A stretch of DNA of 64,000 nucleotides from Chryseosolibacter sp964493505 (GTDB taxonomy: Bacteria; Bacteroidota; Bacteroidia; Cytophagales; Cyclobacteriaceae): contig CAZBNP010000002.1 in the NCBI GenBank assembly GCA_964493505.1, positions 310,001-374,000 of the forward strand. Reading direction: 5' to 3'. Positions 24,952 to 33,298 of the stretch are shown piece after piece. Under the pieces are notes generated by a model that saw only the letters and a list, made by a program, of their open reading frames with translations, did no database searches and was not told the DNA's origin. Position 1 is the first letter of the stretch. The number at the start of each line of letters is the position of its first letter. A program made the position numbers and the translations under genes.

Positions 24952-27900
24952 TTAAAAAACAAGATTCAAACCCACAACAACCGACCGCGCCCGCGGATAG
25001 CTTCCGTTATCAAAATTCGGAACGTCAATACTCCCGGCAGCGATACTGACTTCCGGATCATATCCGGTGTACCGGGTGAACGTCAACAGATTGAGCCCGG
25101 TGACATACACGCGCAGTTTTTCAATCCCGACTTTGTTTAGTCGCGTGGTTGGAACTGAATAACCCAATGTTACTTCCCTGAGCCGAATGAAAGACGCGTC
25201 TTCCACCAGAATATCGAGAATCTGCCCGGGGATACGCGATCCCGCCCGGGGAATGTCAGTGTCAGTGTTCTCAGGAGTCCATGCATCCAGCATGGAGATA
25301 TGCTTGTTGCTTTTCTCTCCCGGGTTCTTAAGCGCCAGGTTCAAACCGTTAAAAACGTGACTGCCCTGAACAAAATTGAAAAAACAGGAGAGATCAAACT
25401 GCCGATACGTTAATTCACTGTTAATACCTCCGAAGATCCGGGGTTGTGCGCGGCCGATAACATCACGGTCTGCCTCGTTCACGTCGCCATCACCGTTCAG
25501 GTCGACGACCTTTAAATCACCCGCATATACCGGCAAGCCGAACTGCCTCGCATCGGTCGGAATTTCGGAAGGTTGCCAAACGCCGTCCGTCCGGTAACCA
25601 TAGAAAGTACCCAGCGACTCCCCAATTCGCATAACCTGTACCGTGGGAATATTATAGCCCCCACTCAACACACCGGTGAGGATCTCTTCACGGCCATCCA
25701 GGCTCAAAATCTCCGAATTCAGAAATGTGGCGTTGGCTCCGATCTGCCACGACAAAGCTCCCACAACCGGTCGTGCATTGAGCGCCAATTCAACACCCTC
25801 GTTTTTTAACACGCCAATATTCTTGCTCATCGACCTCACGCCCGTAGTCTCGGGGACTCGCTGGTTGAGAAAAAGATCATACGTTCTTTTATCAAAGTAG
25901 TCGAACGTGAAGGTCATGCGGCCAGCCAGGATATTCAGGTCCACTCCGGCGTCGAATTGTACGGTTCGTTCCCAACGCAAATGACGATTGCCGAGACGAC
26001 TAAAATAATAGCTACCCACCACTTCATCTCCTATCATATACCCTCTTGGGTCCGAAGTCATTGCGGCGATCGAATTATACGGACCGAGCGCCTCACTTCC
26101 CGACACGCCGTAACTCGAGCGGATTTTCAGATCGCCCGTCATACCGAGGTTTTTCATAAAACTCTCTTCAGAGACACGCCATGCCACGGCTCCCGAAGGA
26201 AAGAATGCCCACTTGTTCCCTTCACCGAATTTGGAGTTGCCATCGTATCTTGAGTTGAAGGTAAACAGATACCTGTCGGCCCACCCATAGTGAATGCTGC
26301 TGAAGGCCGATACCTGCCTCCACATACTTGACTCAGTGTGATATTTGTCGTCATCGGCGATCGCGGCGATGTTACCTGCCCAGACGATATCGCCAGGCAG
26401 GTCCGCTATGACTATCGTTGAGGTCCCGCTCTCTTCGGCCTGCAATGTACCTCCTGCAATCACCTGAAAAGAGTGCTTGCCGAATTCCCTCTGATAGGTA
26501 AAATAGTTTTCCTGAAGCCATCCCTGTTCTTTGGAGACATCCTGCCTCGCCGTGCTTCGGAAAGCCGTCGTGGTTTCGAGCACAGTAGCCGGCTTGAAAC
26601 GAGTCATTCTTTCGTTTTGCAGCTGAAATCCGAAAGACGTACGAAATTTAAGATTTTTCGATAGCTGAAGTGCGGCGTAAACGTTGCCGGTGATGTTATC
26701 AAGGAAAAGCTGTTGGTCGACGTGTTGCAGTGAAAACAACGGGTTTCCCCTCGCGAGGTCGTTGTGATCCATTATTGTTGGAAACACTTCCCCGTTGACA
26801 TCCCGCGATGCAATAGTCGACGGAAGCTGCAACGCCCTCGCTACTGGATGACCTGTGTCGTCCCTGCGTCCGAATTCCTCACCCTCCTGTATGGTGCGGA
26901 CGGTATGGGCTAATCCCAATCGCGTGCCCACCGTCAATATCCTGGAAATCCTTGCGTCAATATTTGCGCGCGCATTATACCGCTTGTATCCGGTGTTCTC
27001 AACGATGCCTTGCTGATTGGCATAGGCGCCCGACAAATAATAGCTTAGGCCAGCCGTTCCGCCGCGAGCGGAAAGCGTGTGCTGTTGCCACGGCGCTGTT
27101 CGGATAATTTCATCCTGCCAGTCGGTATCAAACTCCAGCTGATCCGGGTTTGGATAAAGAGGTTGTAAGCCACGATCGGCGACGATGCGGTTTGCATATT
27201 GCGCATACTCCTTTGCATTCATCAAATGCAGCTTATGCCTGATCGACTGAAACCCGTAAAAGCTGTCGAACGAAATGTCCTCTTTTTTTTCTCCGCCCAT
27301 ACGGGTCGTAACCATCACGACCCCATTCGATCCCCGTGTACCAAATATGGCTGTGGAAGAAGCATCCTTTAGTATATCGATGGATTCAATATCGTTCGGG
27401 TTCACGGCGTTAATGTTGCCGCCGATAAAGCCATCGATCACATAGAGCGGTTCGTTGTTGCCCAGGATAGAGTTGACCCCACGAATCCGGACGTTTGTCT
27501 CGCCTCCGGGGTTTGCGTGAGAATTCGAAACAAACACGCCGGCGGCGCGACCCTGTAAAGCTTGATTCACTTCCAATACAGGAACCCGCTCGATCTCGTC
27601 GTTGCGAATAAGCGAAACGGATCCGGTAACGTCCTTCAGGGGGGTGTTTGCATAGCCGGTCACCACCACTTCACCCAGTTCCTTCGTTTCACGTCTCAGC
27701 GAAATCGCGACTTCTTCGCTTTGGTGAACCTTGCGCTCTTCGGAATGATAGCCAATGTAGGAGACAACCATCAGACCTTGCTCCTCCGGAAGCTCCAATC
27801 GAAACTCGCCTGCTTCGTCGGTCAGCGTCGCCACCCCCGAGCCCCTGATCATCACGCTGGCACCGGGCACAGGTATGCCGGTGTCTAAAGCCAGCACTTT

Positions 27901-28350
27901 GCCCTGCAGGGTATTCTCCGCTCCGCCTGTGGGGTTGGCGGTCCGGGAAGCTAGCAACGCACCGGAAGTCCCCGGGGTATCGTCGCCTATTTGCTTCACG
28001 CCGGTCTTACCCGCCAATTCATGTGCGAATCCAATAGCATAGTAACCGTAGTCGATCCTTTCGTACGCCAGGCTATGCGGGAAGAGGATTTCATTGAGTT
28101 GCTCATGCAACGATCCATCGCGAGGAGTGCCGGTAACATACTTGTTGTCCAGTACTTCGGGGTTGTACATGAACTTCACCAAAAACGTCTCCTCCAGTTC
28201 CTTCAGCTTGTGAACCAGGAGTTGGCCGGATTCTTTTTTTTGGATCGCTGCGATACGGACAAAACGGCGGGAATGCTCCTGTCCAATCAGTCCGGTCGGG
28301 AGCGAGATCGCAACAAGAAAAACGACCACACGAAGTACCCCTTTCTCCAT
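24952..28350 (-). CDS. SusC/RagA TonB-dependent receptor with N-terminal STN signalling domain
   Basis: 1132 aa outer-membrane importer. After a signal peptide, residues about 40-110 form an STN (secretin/TonB short N-terminus) domain, EETFLVKFMYNPEVLDNKYV to YERIDYGYYAIGF, which signals to FecR. Next come a CarboxypepD_reg domain (LQGKVLALDTGIPVPGASVM), a TonB box/plug (GEVVVTGYANTPLKDVTGSV; NVRIRGVNSILGNNEPLYVI) and the beta-barrel ending RSVVVGLNLVF with a terminal Phe. The gene order sigma-FecR-SusC(STN)-SusD matches trans-envelope-regulated PULs, in which substrate uptake releases the sigma factor. The spacing to FecR is 30 bp. Confidence 0.96.
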   Translation of the reverse strand: MEKGVLRVVVFLVAISLPTGLIGQEHSRRFVRIAAIQKKESGQLLVHKLKELEETFLVKFMYNPEVLDNKYVTGTPRDGSLHEQLNEILFPHSLAYERIDYGYYAIGFAHELAGKTGVKQIGDDTPGTSGALLASRTANPTGGAENTLQGKVLALDTGIPVPGASVMIRGSGVATLTDEAGEFRLELPEEQGLMVVSYIGYHSEERKVHQSEEVAISLRRETKELGEVVVTGYANTPLKDVTGSVSLIRNDEIERVPVLEVNQALQGRAAGVFVSNSHANPGGETNVRIRGVNSILGNNEPLYVIDGFIGGNINAVNPNDIESIDILKDASSTAIFGTRGSNGVVMVTTRMGGEKKEDISFDSFYGFQSIRHKLHLMNAKEYAQYANRIVADRGLQPLYPNPDQLEFDTDWQDEIIRTAPWQQHTLSARGGTAGLSYYLSGAYANQQGIVENTGYKRYNARANIDARISRILTVGTRLGLAHTVRTIQEGEEFGRRDDTGHPVARALQLPSTIASRDVNGEVFPTIMDHNDLARGNPLFSLQHVDQQLFLDNITGNVYAALQLSKNLKFRTSFGFQLQNERMTRFKPATVLETTTAFRSTARQDVSKEQGWLQENYFTYQREFGKHSFQVIAGGTLQAEESGTSTIVIADLPGDIVWAGNIAAIADDDKYHTESSMWRQVSAFSSIHYGWADRYLFTFNSRYDGNSKFGEGNKWAFFPSGAVAWRVSEESFMKNLGMTGDLKIRSSYGVSGSEALGPYNSIAAMTSDPRGYMIGDEVVGSYYFSRLGNRHLRWERTVQFDAGVDLNILAGRMTFTFDYFDKRTYDLFLNQRVPETTGVRSMSKNIGVLKNEGVELALNARPVVGALSWQIGANATFLNSEILSLDGREEILTGVLSGGYNIPTVQVMRIGESLGTFYGYRTDGVWQPSEIPTDARQFGLPVYAGDLKVVDLNGDGDVNEADRDVIGRAQPRIFGGINSELTYRQFDLSCFFNFVQGSHVFNGLNLALKNPGEKSNKHISMLDAWTPENTDTDIPRAGSRIPGQILDILVEDASFIRLREVTLGYSVPTTRLNKVGIEKLRVYVTGLNLLTFTRYTGYDPEVSIAAGSIDVPNFDNGSYPRARSVVVGLNLVF

Positions 28351-28380
28351 AAGCCCAGGCTGGCGCCCATTAAGGTAGAC

Positions 28381-29370
28381 CTAATTTTCGATCAGAATAT
28401 GGTTCTTTTCCACTACAATATCAAGTTCATGGGTCCTTCTTAATCCGTTAAACAGCACACTCAAATTATCGGCTGGCACAGTACCCGTAAACAAAAGCGG
28501 CTTTACATCCGCCGCCATAGTTACCTCATAACCATAGGTATGTTTCAGCAATGACGCGATCTCCTCCAGGGGTGTTTCCTCAAATACCAGGATATTCCTG
28601 GTCCAGGACGCATAACTCGCGGGGTCTACTTCTTTCCGCACAACTTCATCGGTACTTCCGGCATACGCTACCATATCACCAGGCTTCATTTCAAGCGTTT
28701 CGGTGTGACTCCATTTTCCGATAGCAACACTCAACGCCCCCGAACTCAGGACCACTGACGTGTTCCCGACCCGGCTGTTGATATTGAACTCCGTTCCGAG
28801 CACTTCAACTTGCAACCTGTCGGCCACCACGACAAACTTCCTGTTATCCGCCAGGTGCTCAACCTTAAAAAAGGCCTCGCCCGTCAGATGCACCTCCCGC
28901 AATTCCGCCTCTGCCAAATCCTCAAAGCGGATCGACGAATTTCCATTCAGTGTTACCACCGATCCATCTTCCAGCGTAACCGTCTTGGTTTCACCATAAG
29001 CCGTTTCAACCATTTTAGCCGGCGAATTAAATACGCTGAGACCGATCCCGACAACTGCTGTCAGTCCCGCAAACACCGCGGCCCAGCGATACCAGCTGAG
29101 TCGGCGTGTCGGTGCGGTGCTGTTCTTAAGGATAATGCGTTCGATATTTTCCTTCGCCCTGGCCTTTACCTCAGCCGAAGGTCTCACAACCTCATACTGC
29201 AGCAAACGCACAAGCTCGCGAGCCTCTTTTATTTCATTTTCCTTTTCGGGATGAAGCGCTATCCACTCGTCCCATAACCTCCGGTTATGATCATCAGGCG
29301 ACCTTACCCATTTGATAAAGTCGGGATCCTGGGAAAAATCTTCCGCGGAGAACTGTTCATAGTGCATCAT
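28381..29370 (-). CDS. FecR-family anti-sigma/sigma-regulating membrane protein
   Basis: 329 aa. The N-terminal about 90 residues are cytoplasmic and bind sigma (QDPDFIKWVRSPDDHNRRLW). A membrane helix (WYRWAAVFAGLTAVVGIGLS) is followed by the periplasmic FecR domain, GETKTVTLEDGSVVTLNGNS and LTGEAFFKVEHLADNRKFVV. The last about 70 residues form a second STN-like domain contact (DUF4974-type, VFEETPLEEIASLLKHTYG). It transmits the signal from the STN domain of the neighbouring SusC to the ECF sigma factor. It lies 120 bp downstream of sigma, so a separate translation start signal is present but cotranscription is likely. Confidence 0.95.
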   Translation of the reverse strand: MMHYEQFSAEDFSQDPDFIKWVRSPDDHNRRLWDEWIALHPEKENEIKEARELVRLLQYEVVRPSAEVKARAKENIERIILKNSTAPTRRLSWYRWAAVFAGLTAVVGIGLSVFNSPAKMVETAYGETKTVTLEDGSVVTLNGNSSIRFEDLAEAELREVHLTGEAFFKVEHLADNRKFVVVADRLQVEVLGTEFNINSRVGNTSVVLSSGALSVAIGKWSHTETLEMKPGDMVAYAGSTDEVVRKEVDPASYASWTRNILVFEETPLEEIASLLKHTYGYEVTMAADVKPLLFTGTVPADNLSVLFNGLRRTHELDIVVEKNHILIEN

Positions 29371-29490
29371 CTATTAAAAGTTGGTGGCCTTTCATCTTAT
29401 AGACAACGAAAATATTCAAAAACCCACAGGTTCAATCAAAACAAATCATTTTCAGTCCTTAATTCTCTCCCGGCTACCGGAACCTGTCAC

Positions 29491-30111
29491 CTATATCGAT
29501 TGAAGTGATCCCCATGACAGAACAGTGATAATGACCATATCAATGGACCCGAAAATGGAAGCCTTTTTCAGCCCGTTTTTCAATGTTTCAAGCGACCGGT
29601 AAATAAGCGTTCTTGCATATTTCACATCCCTGAGCGAGAGCGTGTCAGCGATCTCGTCATACCCCATGTTCTCGTAGTAACGCAGAAACAACGCTTCCCG
29701 CTGGTGGTCGGTGAGCTCGCCGAGCGCTCTCCTCAGCCCCACTTTCTTCGCGGAATCCTCCTCCGAACTGATCATAAAAGCTTCGTGAGGAGATGAAACG
29801 GACGATTCTTCCTGGAATTTCAAATCCCGGGACGTCTTTTCCCGGAAGATCTTTTCTCTTTTCAGAATGTTGAAAAGCCTGTTTTTAAGGGATCGAAACA
29901 GGTAGGCTTTGACCGAAATAACATCGGGAAGCTTTTCCCTGTTGAGCCAAAGATGAGCAAACAGATCCTGAATACAGTCCCGTACAATATCTTCATCCGA
30001 GATATACTGTCGACCTAGTCCAAATAGTGAGTCAAAATAGAAGTCGTACAGGCGGTCAAATGCCGCCTTATCACCTTCACGCATCAACGCCCAATAGTTC
30101 CTATGAGACAT
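29491..30111 (-). CDS. ECF RNA polymerase sigma factor (Bacteroidota FecI-like)
   Basis: 206 aa. Region 2 spans DKAAFDRLYDFYFDSLFGLG to VKAYLFRSLKNRLFNIL; region 4 includes ELTDHQREALFLRYYENMGY and DEIADTLSLRDVKYARTLIY, a full helix-turn-helix. It directs RNA polymerase to the promoters of locus 1 and is released by the FecR encoded next. The start at 30111 (ATG) fits. About 48 bp before it lies copy 2 of the 43-bp element also found before the isomerase/ABC operon, which suggests that the sigma gene itself is under control of a shared regulator (inference). Confidence 0.95.
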   Translation of the reverse strand: MSHRNYWALMREGDKAAFDRLYDFYFDSLFGLGRQYISDEDIVRDCIQDLFAHLWLNREKLPDVISVKAYLFRSLKNRLFNILKREKIFREKTSRDLKFQEESSVSSPHEAFMISSEEDSAKKVGLRRALGELTDHQREALFLRYYENMGYDEIADTLSLRDVKYARTLIYRSLETLKNGLKKASIFGSIDMVIITVLSWGSLQSI

Positions 30112-30159
30112 TCGGATAATAACAGGGTTAAGTGGCTAAAGCTAGATAGATATAGATAT

Positions 30160-30202
30160 CATGACATCCACTGCTTTACCGCAAACGCATGCTATTTTTG
30201 CG
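30160..30202 (-). promoter_or_regulatory. 43-bp shared upstream element, copy 2
   Basis: On the minus strand it begins CGCAAAAATAG and contains GCGTTTGCGGTAAAGCAGTG. Aligned without gaps to 10829-10871 it is identical at 37 of 43 positions, with the six changes spread out. It reads toward the sigma gene, leaving 48 bp to the start codon. The first 18 bp on its + strand side contain no coding features; the intergenic region to the sulfatase stop (30271) is otherwise empty. Confidence 0.6.
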
Positions 30203-30270
30203 AGTACAACAGCTGGCTAGTGCAAGCGGGGTGTCGGTTCCAATCCCCTTCCCGGTCGCGGTACCATTTC

Positions 30271-31878
30271 TCAATGAGACAACACCACGCCACTGGGCTT
30301 CCATCCCAGGCGAATGGCCATCGCCTCCACTTTCGCCGAGCCTTTTACCTGAACAGGTTTGGTGTAGAGACGCCAGGATTCTTCCCCGGTGGGTCGCCAG
30401 GCGACCGAAGCGCCTTCGGTTTCACAACGGATGGTGATCTCGCGTCCCTTTCTGGTGATTACAGGCGCGGCTGTTTCAGGCTGTATTCCGTTAGGCGGCC
30501 AGAGTTTTTTGATCAGCTCGGTTTCGGTTATCATCCCCAGGTCGCCATATTTGGCTACGAACGCCTCGCGCGCATCCCGCAATTCGGCCAGCTTTTCCAC
30601 GTAGCGGATATCCGATGCCAGGTTATGAATCTCATACGGATCGGTTTGGGTGTCGTATAGCTCTTCGAGCGGCTTCTTCTTCGCCCATAGTTGCCATTGA
30701 TCCGGTCCGAGCGTCCCGGCACTTATACGCTTCTTAATCTCCTGCATCATGACTGCCTGGTCTGTGTACGGGATAAATCCGACATAGGGAAGATCCGGGC
30801 GATAGTTGCGCACATATTTAAAGCGCGCATCGCGTACCGCTCTGATTGTCTCCGGCGCCGGGTCCATCCGGTCCCTGAATGCGTAGATATATTTCCGTGG
30901 AGCGGCCTTGTTTTCGCCGAGAAACACCCGTCCCTCTATGTAAGCGGGCACTTCCAGTCCGGCGATGGACAAGGCAGTGGGCGCGAAATCAATAAAGGAA
31001 ATCATTTCGTCGTTCGTCGTTCCCGCGCCACGGCCATCGGGCCAAATCACTATCAGAGGCACCTTGATGCCGGAATCGTAAACCCATCGTTTCGATCTCG
31101 GCACGCCATCGCCGTGGTCACTGTAAAAGAATATAATCGTTTTGTCCAGCTGCCCGTCTTCCCTCAACTGCGACATGATCTCCCCCACCCACTTATCCAT
31201 CGCGTGAATGTTATCATAATGCCGCGCGAGGTCTTCTCGTACCTCCGGGATATCCGGGTAGTAAGGCGGAACCTTGATCTTGTTCAGGTCTGTGACACGG
31301 GGCGACCGTCTCGTAAACGTTCCGCTCTCGTGCGTAAGTTCGTTGTTGAAGACAGCGAAGAATGGCGTCTTCTTATCCGGCCTGTTTCGCCAGTGAGCGT
31401 GCTTGCCGTTCTGATCCCATGCCGTCACCGGCGTCCTGAATTGGTAGTCCGTTTTGTAGTTGTTGGTGGTATAATATCCGGCTGCACGGAAGTATTCGCT
31501 AAAACACTTTACACCAGCCGGAGGCGTAGCTTCATATACGGGAATGTTTAACAGCTCGGGATCGGTAATTTTGTCTATCGCCGCCGTGCGCTTCCAGGTC
31601 CGCATCGCCATCGCACCGGTAGAAGTTGGGTACATACCGGTAATAATGGTATGCCTGCTGGGCGAACATACACCATAGGTGGAATACACGTTCGTATACC
31701 GCGTACCCATAGCAGCAAGTTTGTTGATGTTCGGCGTCGCGACAGTTGAGTCGCCGTAACAGTTCAGGTGCGGACTCATATCCTCAACGGTGATCCAGAG
31801 GATATTGGGCCGCTGTTGCGCGGAGGCTGCTAATATTCCACAGAATAAAAAGACCGGGAGTAAATAGATTCGTTTCAT
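30271..31878 (-). CDS. Secreted S1 sulfatase with chitobiase-like C-terminal domain
   Basis: 535 aa with a signal peptide (LLPVFLFCGILAASAQQ). N-terminal metal site RPNILWITVEDMSPHLNCYG (here ED rather than DD), formylglycine site CSPSR in GVCSPSRHTIITGMYP, and the second metal-site region TIIFFYSDHGDGVPRSKRWV. The type is close to heparan-N-sulfatase-like S1 enzymes, but substrate cannot be read off. The last about 70 residues (TAAPVITRKGREITIRCETE to RLYTKPVQVKGSAKVEAMAI) fit a CHB_HEX_C_1 beta-sandwich. It is the last gene of locus 2, about 95 bp after the second pectate lyase, and ends 160 bp before the sigma gene of locus 1. Confidence 0.93.
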   Translation of the reverse strand: MKRIYLLPVFLFCGILAASAQQRPNILWITVEDMSPHLNCYGDSTVATPNINKLAAMGTRYTNVYSTYGVCSPSRHTIITGMYPTSTGAMAMRTWKRTAAIDKITDPELLNIPVYEATPPAGVKCFSEYFRAAGYYTTNNYKTDYQFRTPVTAWDQNGKHAHWRNRPDKKTPFFAVFNNELTHESGTFTRRSPRVTDLNKIKVPPYYPDIPEVREDLARHYDNIHAMDKWVGEIMSQLREDGQLDKTIIFFYSDHGDGVPRSKRWVYDSGIKVPLIVIWPDGRGAGTTNDEMISFIDFAPTALSIAGLEVPAYIEGRVFLGENKAAPRKYIYAFRDRMDPAPETIRAVRDARFKYVRNYRPDLPYVGFIPYTDQAVMMQEIKKRISAGTLGPDQWQLWAKKKPLEELYDTQTDPYEIHNLASDIRYVEKLAELRDAREAFVAKYGDLGMITETELIKKLWPPNGIQPETAAPVITRKGREITIRCETEGASVAWRPTGEESWRLYTKPVQVKGSAKVEAMAIRLGWKPSGVVLSH

Positions 31879-31973
31879 TGTGCTGAGTGTTACGCGCGTT
31901 AAGGTAGTGAATTTGGTGAATCATGAGTCGTGAGTGTTTCAGTGTTGCTGAGAGTTTTTTGCTTTGAAACCAC

Positions 31974-33227
31974 TCACCGCGGATATCCCCCGGCTTCCAT
32001 TTCGCTATGAATAACTTTTCCTGTGCCGTTACGCACCCCTTCGACAATCTCTTCGTCAATACTGTCGCGATCCCAGAAAAAGGCACCTGCGTTTTTTAGC
32101 ACATGCTCCTTCACGGCCTCCGATCCAAGTGGATACAATCCCTGTGGCCAGACTGCCGGAACTGGAATGAAGTTCGCCTGTCCCCTGAAGAGACTGGCCG
32201 GAAAATTTGAAACAACCGTATTGTCATTCCAATATACATCCACCGGCCCACCTTGAAAAATTCCGGCTGCGATTTCATGAGAAGTATCCGGACCGTATTC
32301 AATATAATTACCGGCTGCGCTTATAATACCGCCCAGGATCTCATATCCCCGCCATTGCGAAGGAACCAGTGCGTAGTGAACCACGGCCCTTCCCGGATTA
32401 TAAATTAAATTGTTTACGATAGCCGCCTGACTTCCTCCTTTGCAGAGCGGATGGCGGTCGACGTTGTTGGCGTAAAGATTTCCATAGATCAATATGCCTG
32501 TAGCATTGTCGTGCACAAGCGTTCCCTTCGAATGTTCACCCTTCCCGTGTGTTGATTCACTCAGTGCGTCGGCAATGATACAATTGCTGATCGTCACGTT
32601 ATGCGATGTGTTTCTTCGCCACTCCGCCGGGGTATCGCCATCATGACGCGGCCCGGAAGCAGAAAGATTTTCGTCCGTTGCCCACGTTGTCGAGCAATGG
32701 TCAATGATAACATGGTAAGCGCCTTTGCCAGTGGCAATACCATCCACTTCCCATCCGCTGTTCTTTGCTTGTCCCGCTTCACCCGGCCTGACTTTGAGGT
32801 GTTGAATAATTACCTCGTGAGTAGTAATTCCGATTCCTCCCTTGATCAGTGTTATTCCCGGCGACGGTGCGGTCTGCCCTGCAATCGTCACGTAGGGATT
32901 TCTTATGCGCAAAGACGATCGGTTCAGATCGATCACCCCTGCTACTTCAAAGACAATGATACGCGGGCCTTCCGCCTCAATAGCTTCCCGCAGCGATCCC
33001 TCGCCCTCGGCGTTCAGATTGGTGACCGCGATCACCTTGCCGCCCTCGCCACCTTTCGCGTCGAGTCCAAAACCTGTGACGCCTGGCAAGACCGGCAACC
33101 CAAAAGCCGGTCTCGCCTGCATCGACGGAACTGTTCCATCTTTGCTTCGGGCATCACCTTGTTGTAGAGAAGCCTGTGGCGAACACGCCGCCAGGAGAAA
33201 TAGTATGATCCAGGGTTTGAGGTTCAA
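31974..33227 (-). CDS. Pectate lyase family PL1 lipoprotein
   Basis: Right-handed beta-helix polysaccharide lyase that cleaves de-esterified homogalacturonan by beta-elimination. Motifs: GFGLDAKGGEGGKVIAVTNL near the start, VTIAGQTAPSPGITLIKGGI, the calcium/substrate motif VIIDHCSTTWATDENLSASG, and YANNVDRHPLCKGGSQAAIV. No ATG is available at the 5' end. I chose TTG at 33227, which gives a compact lipoprotein leader (LKPWIILFLLAAC). A GTG at 33302 would extend the protein by 25 residues encoded by heptad repeat sequence (LPIAFCLLPFAYCPL), which is unlikely. It is a tandem relative of the next gene upstream (33299-34618). Confidence 0.88.
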   Translation of the reverse strand: MNLKPWIILFLLAACSPQASLQQGDARSKDGTVPSMQARPAFGLPVLPGVTGFGLDAKGGEGGKVIAVTNLNAEGEGSLREAIEAEGPRIIVFEVAGVIDLNRSSLRIRNPYVTIAGQTAPSPGITLIKGGIGITTHEVIIQHLKVRPGEAGQAKNSGWEVDGIATGKGAYHVIIDHCSTTWATDENLSASGPRHDGDTPAEWRRNTSHNVTISNCIIADALSESTHGKGEHSKGTLVHDNATGILIYGNLYANNVDRHPLCKGGSQAAIVNNLIYNPGRAVVHYALVPSQWRGYEILGGIISAAGNYIEYGPDTSHEIAAGIFQGGPVDVYWNDNTVVSNFPASLFRGQANFIPVPAVWPQGLYPLGSEAVKEHVLKNAGAFFWDRDSIDEEIVEGVRNGTGKVIHSEMEAGGYPR

Positions 33228-33249
33228 AGTTTTACGGTTAAAGTTCAAA

Positions 33250-33291
33250 GGGCAATAGGCAAAGGGCAATAGGCAAAAGGCAATAGGCAAT
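33250..33291. repeat. Heptad repeat array (6 units) between two pectate lyase genes
   Basis: Six units GGGCAAT/AGGCAAA/AGGCAAT. The left side is flanked by AAAGTTTTACGGTTAAAGTT and the right side by TACTCACTGCTCACCACTC, two further simple-sequence modules; the latter also encodes the last residues of the upstream lyase. The array sits in the leader of the downstream PL1 gene and hides its start codon. Confidence 0.8.
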
Positions 33292-33298
33292 ACACTAC

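Noticed and set aside
30215..30265. tRNA-like 3' end (GGTTCCAATCCCC ... GCGGTACCA)
   Set aside because: The T-loop is not followed by a 5-bp T-stem and a 7-bp acceptor at the right spacing, no matching 5' acceptor or anticodon arm is found, and the T-loop has C where a purine is required.
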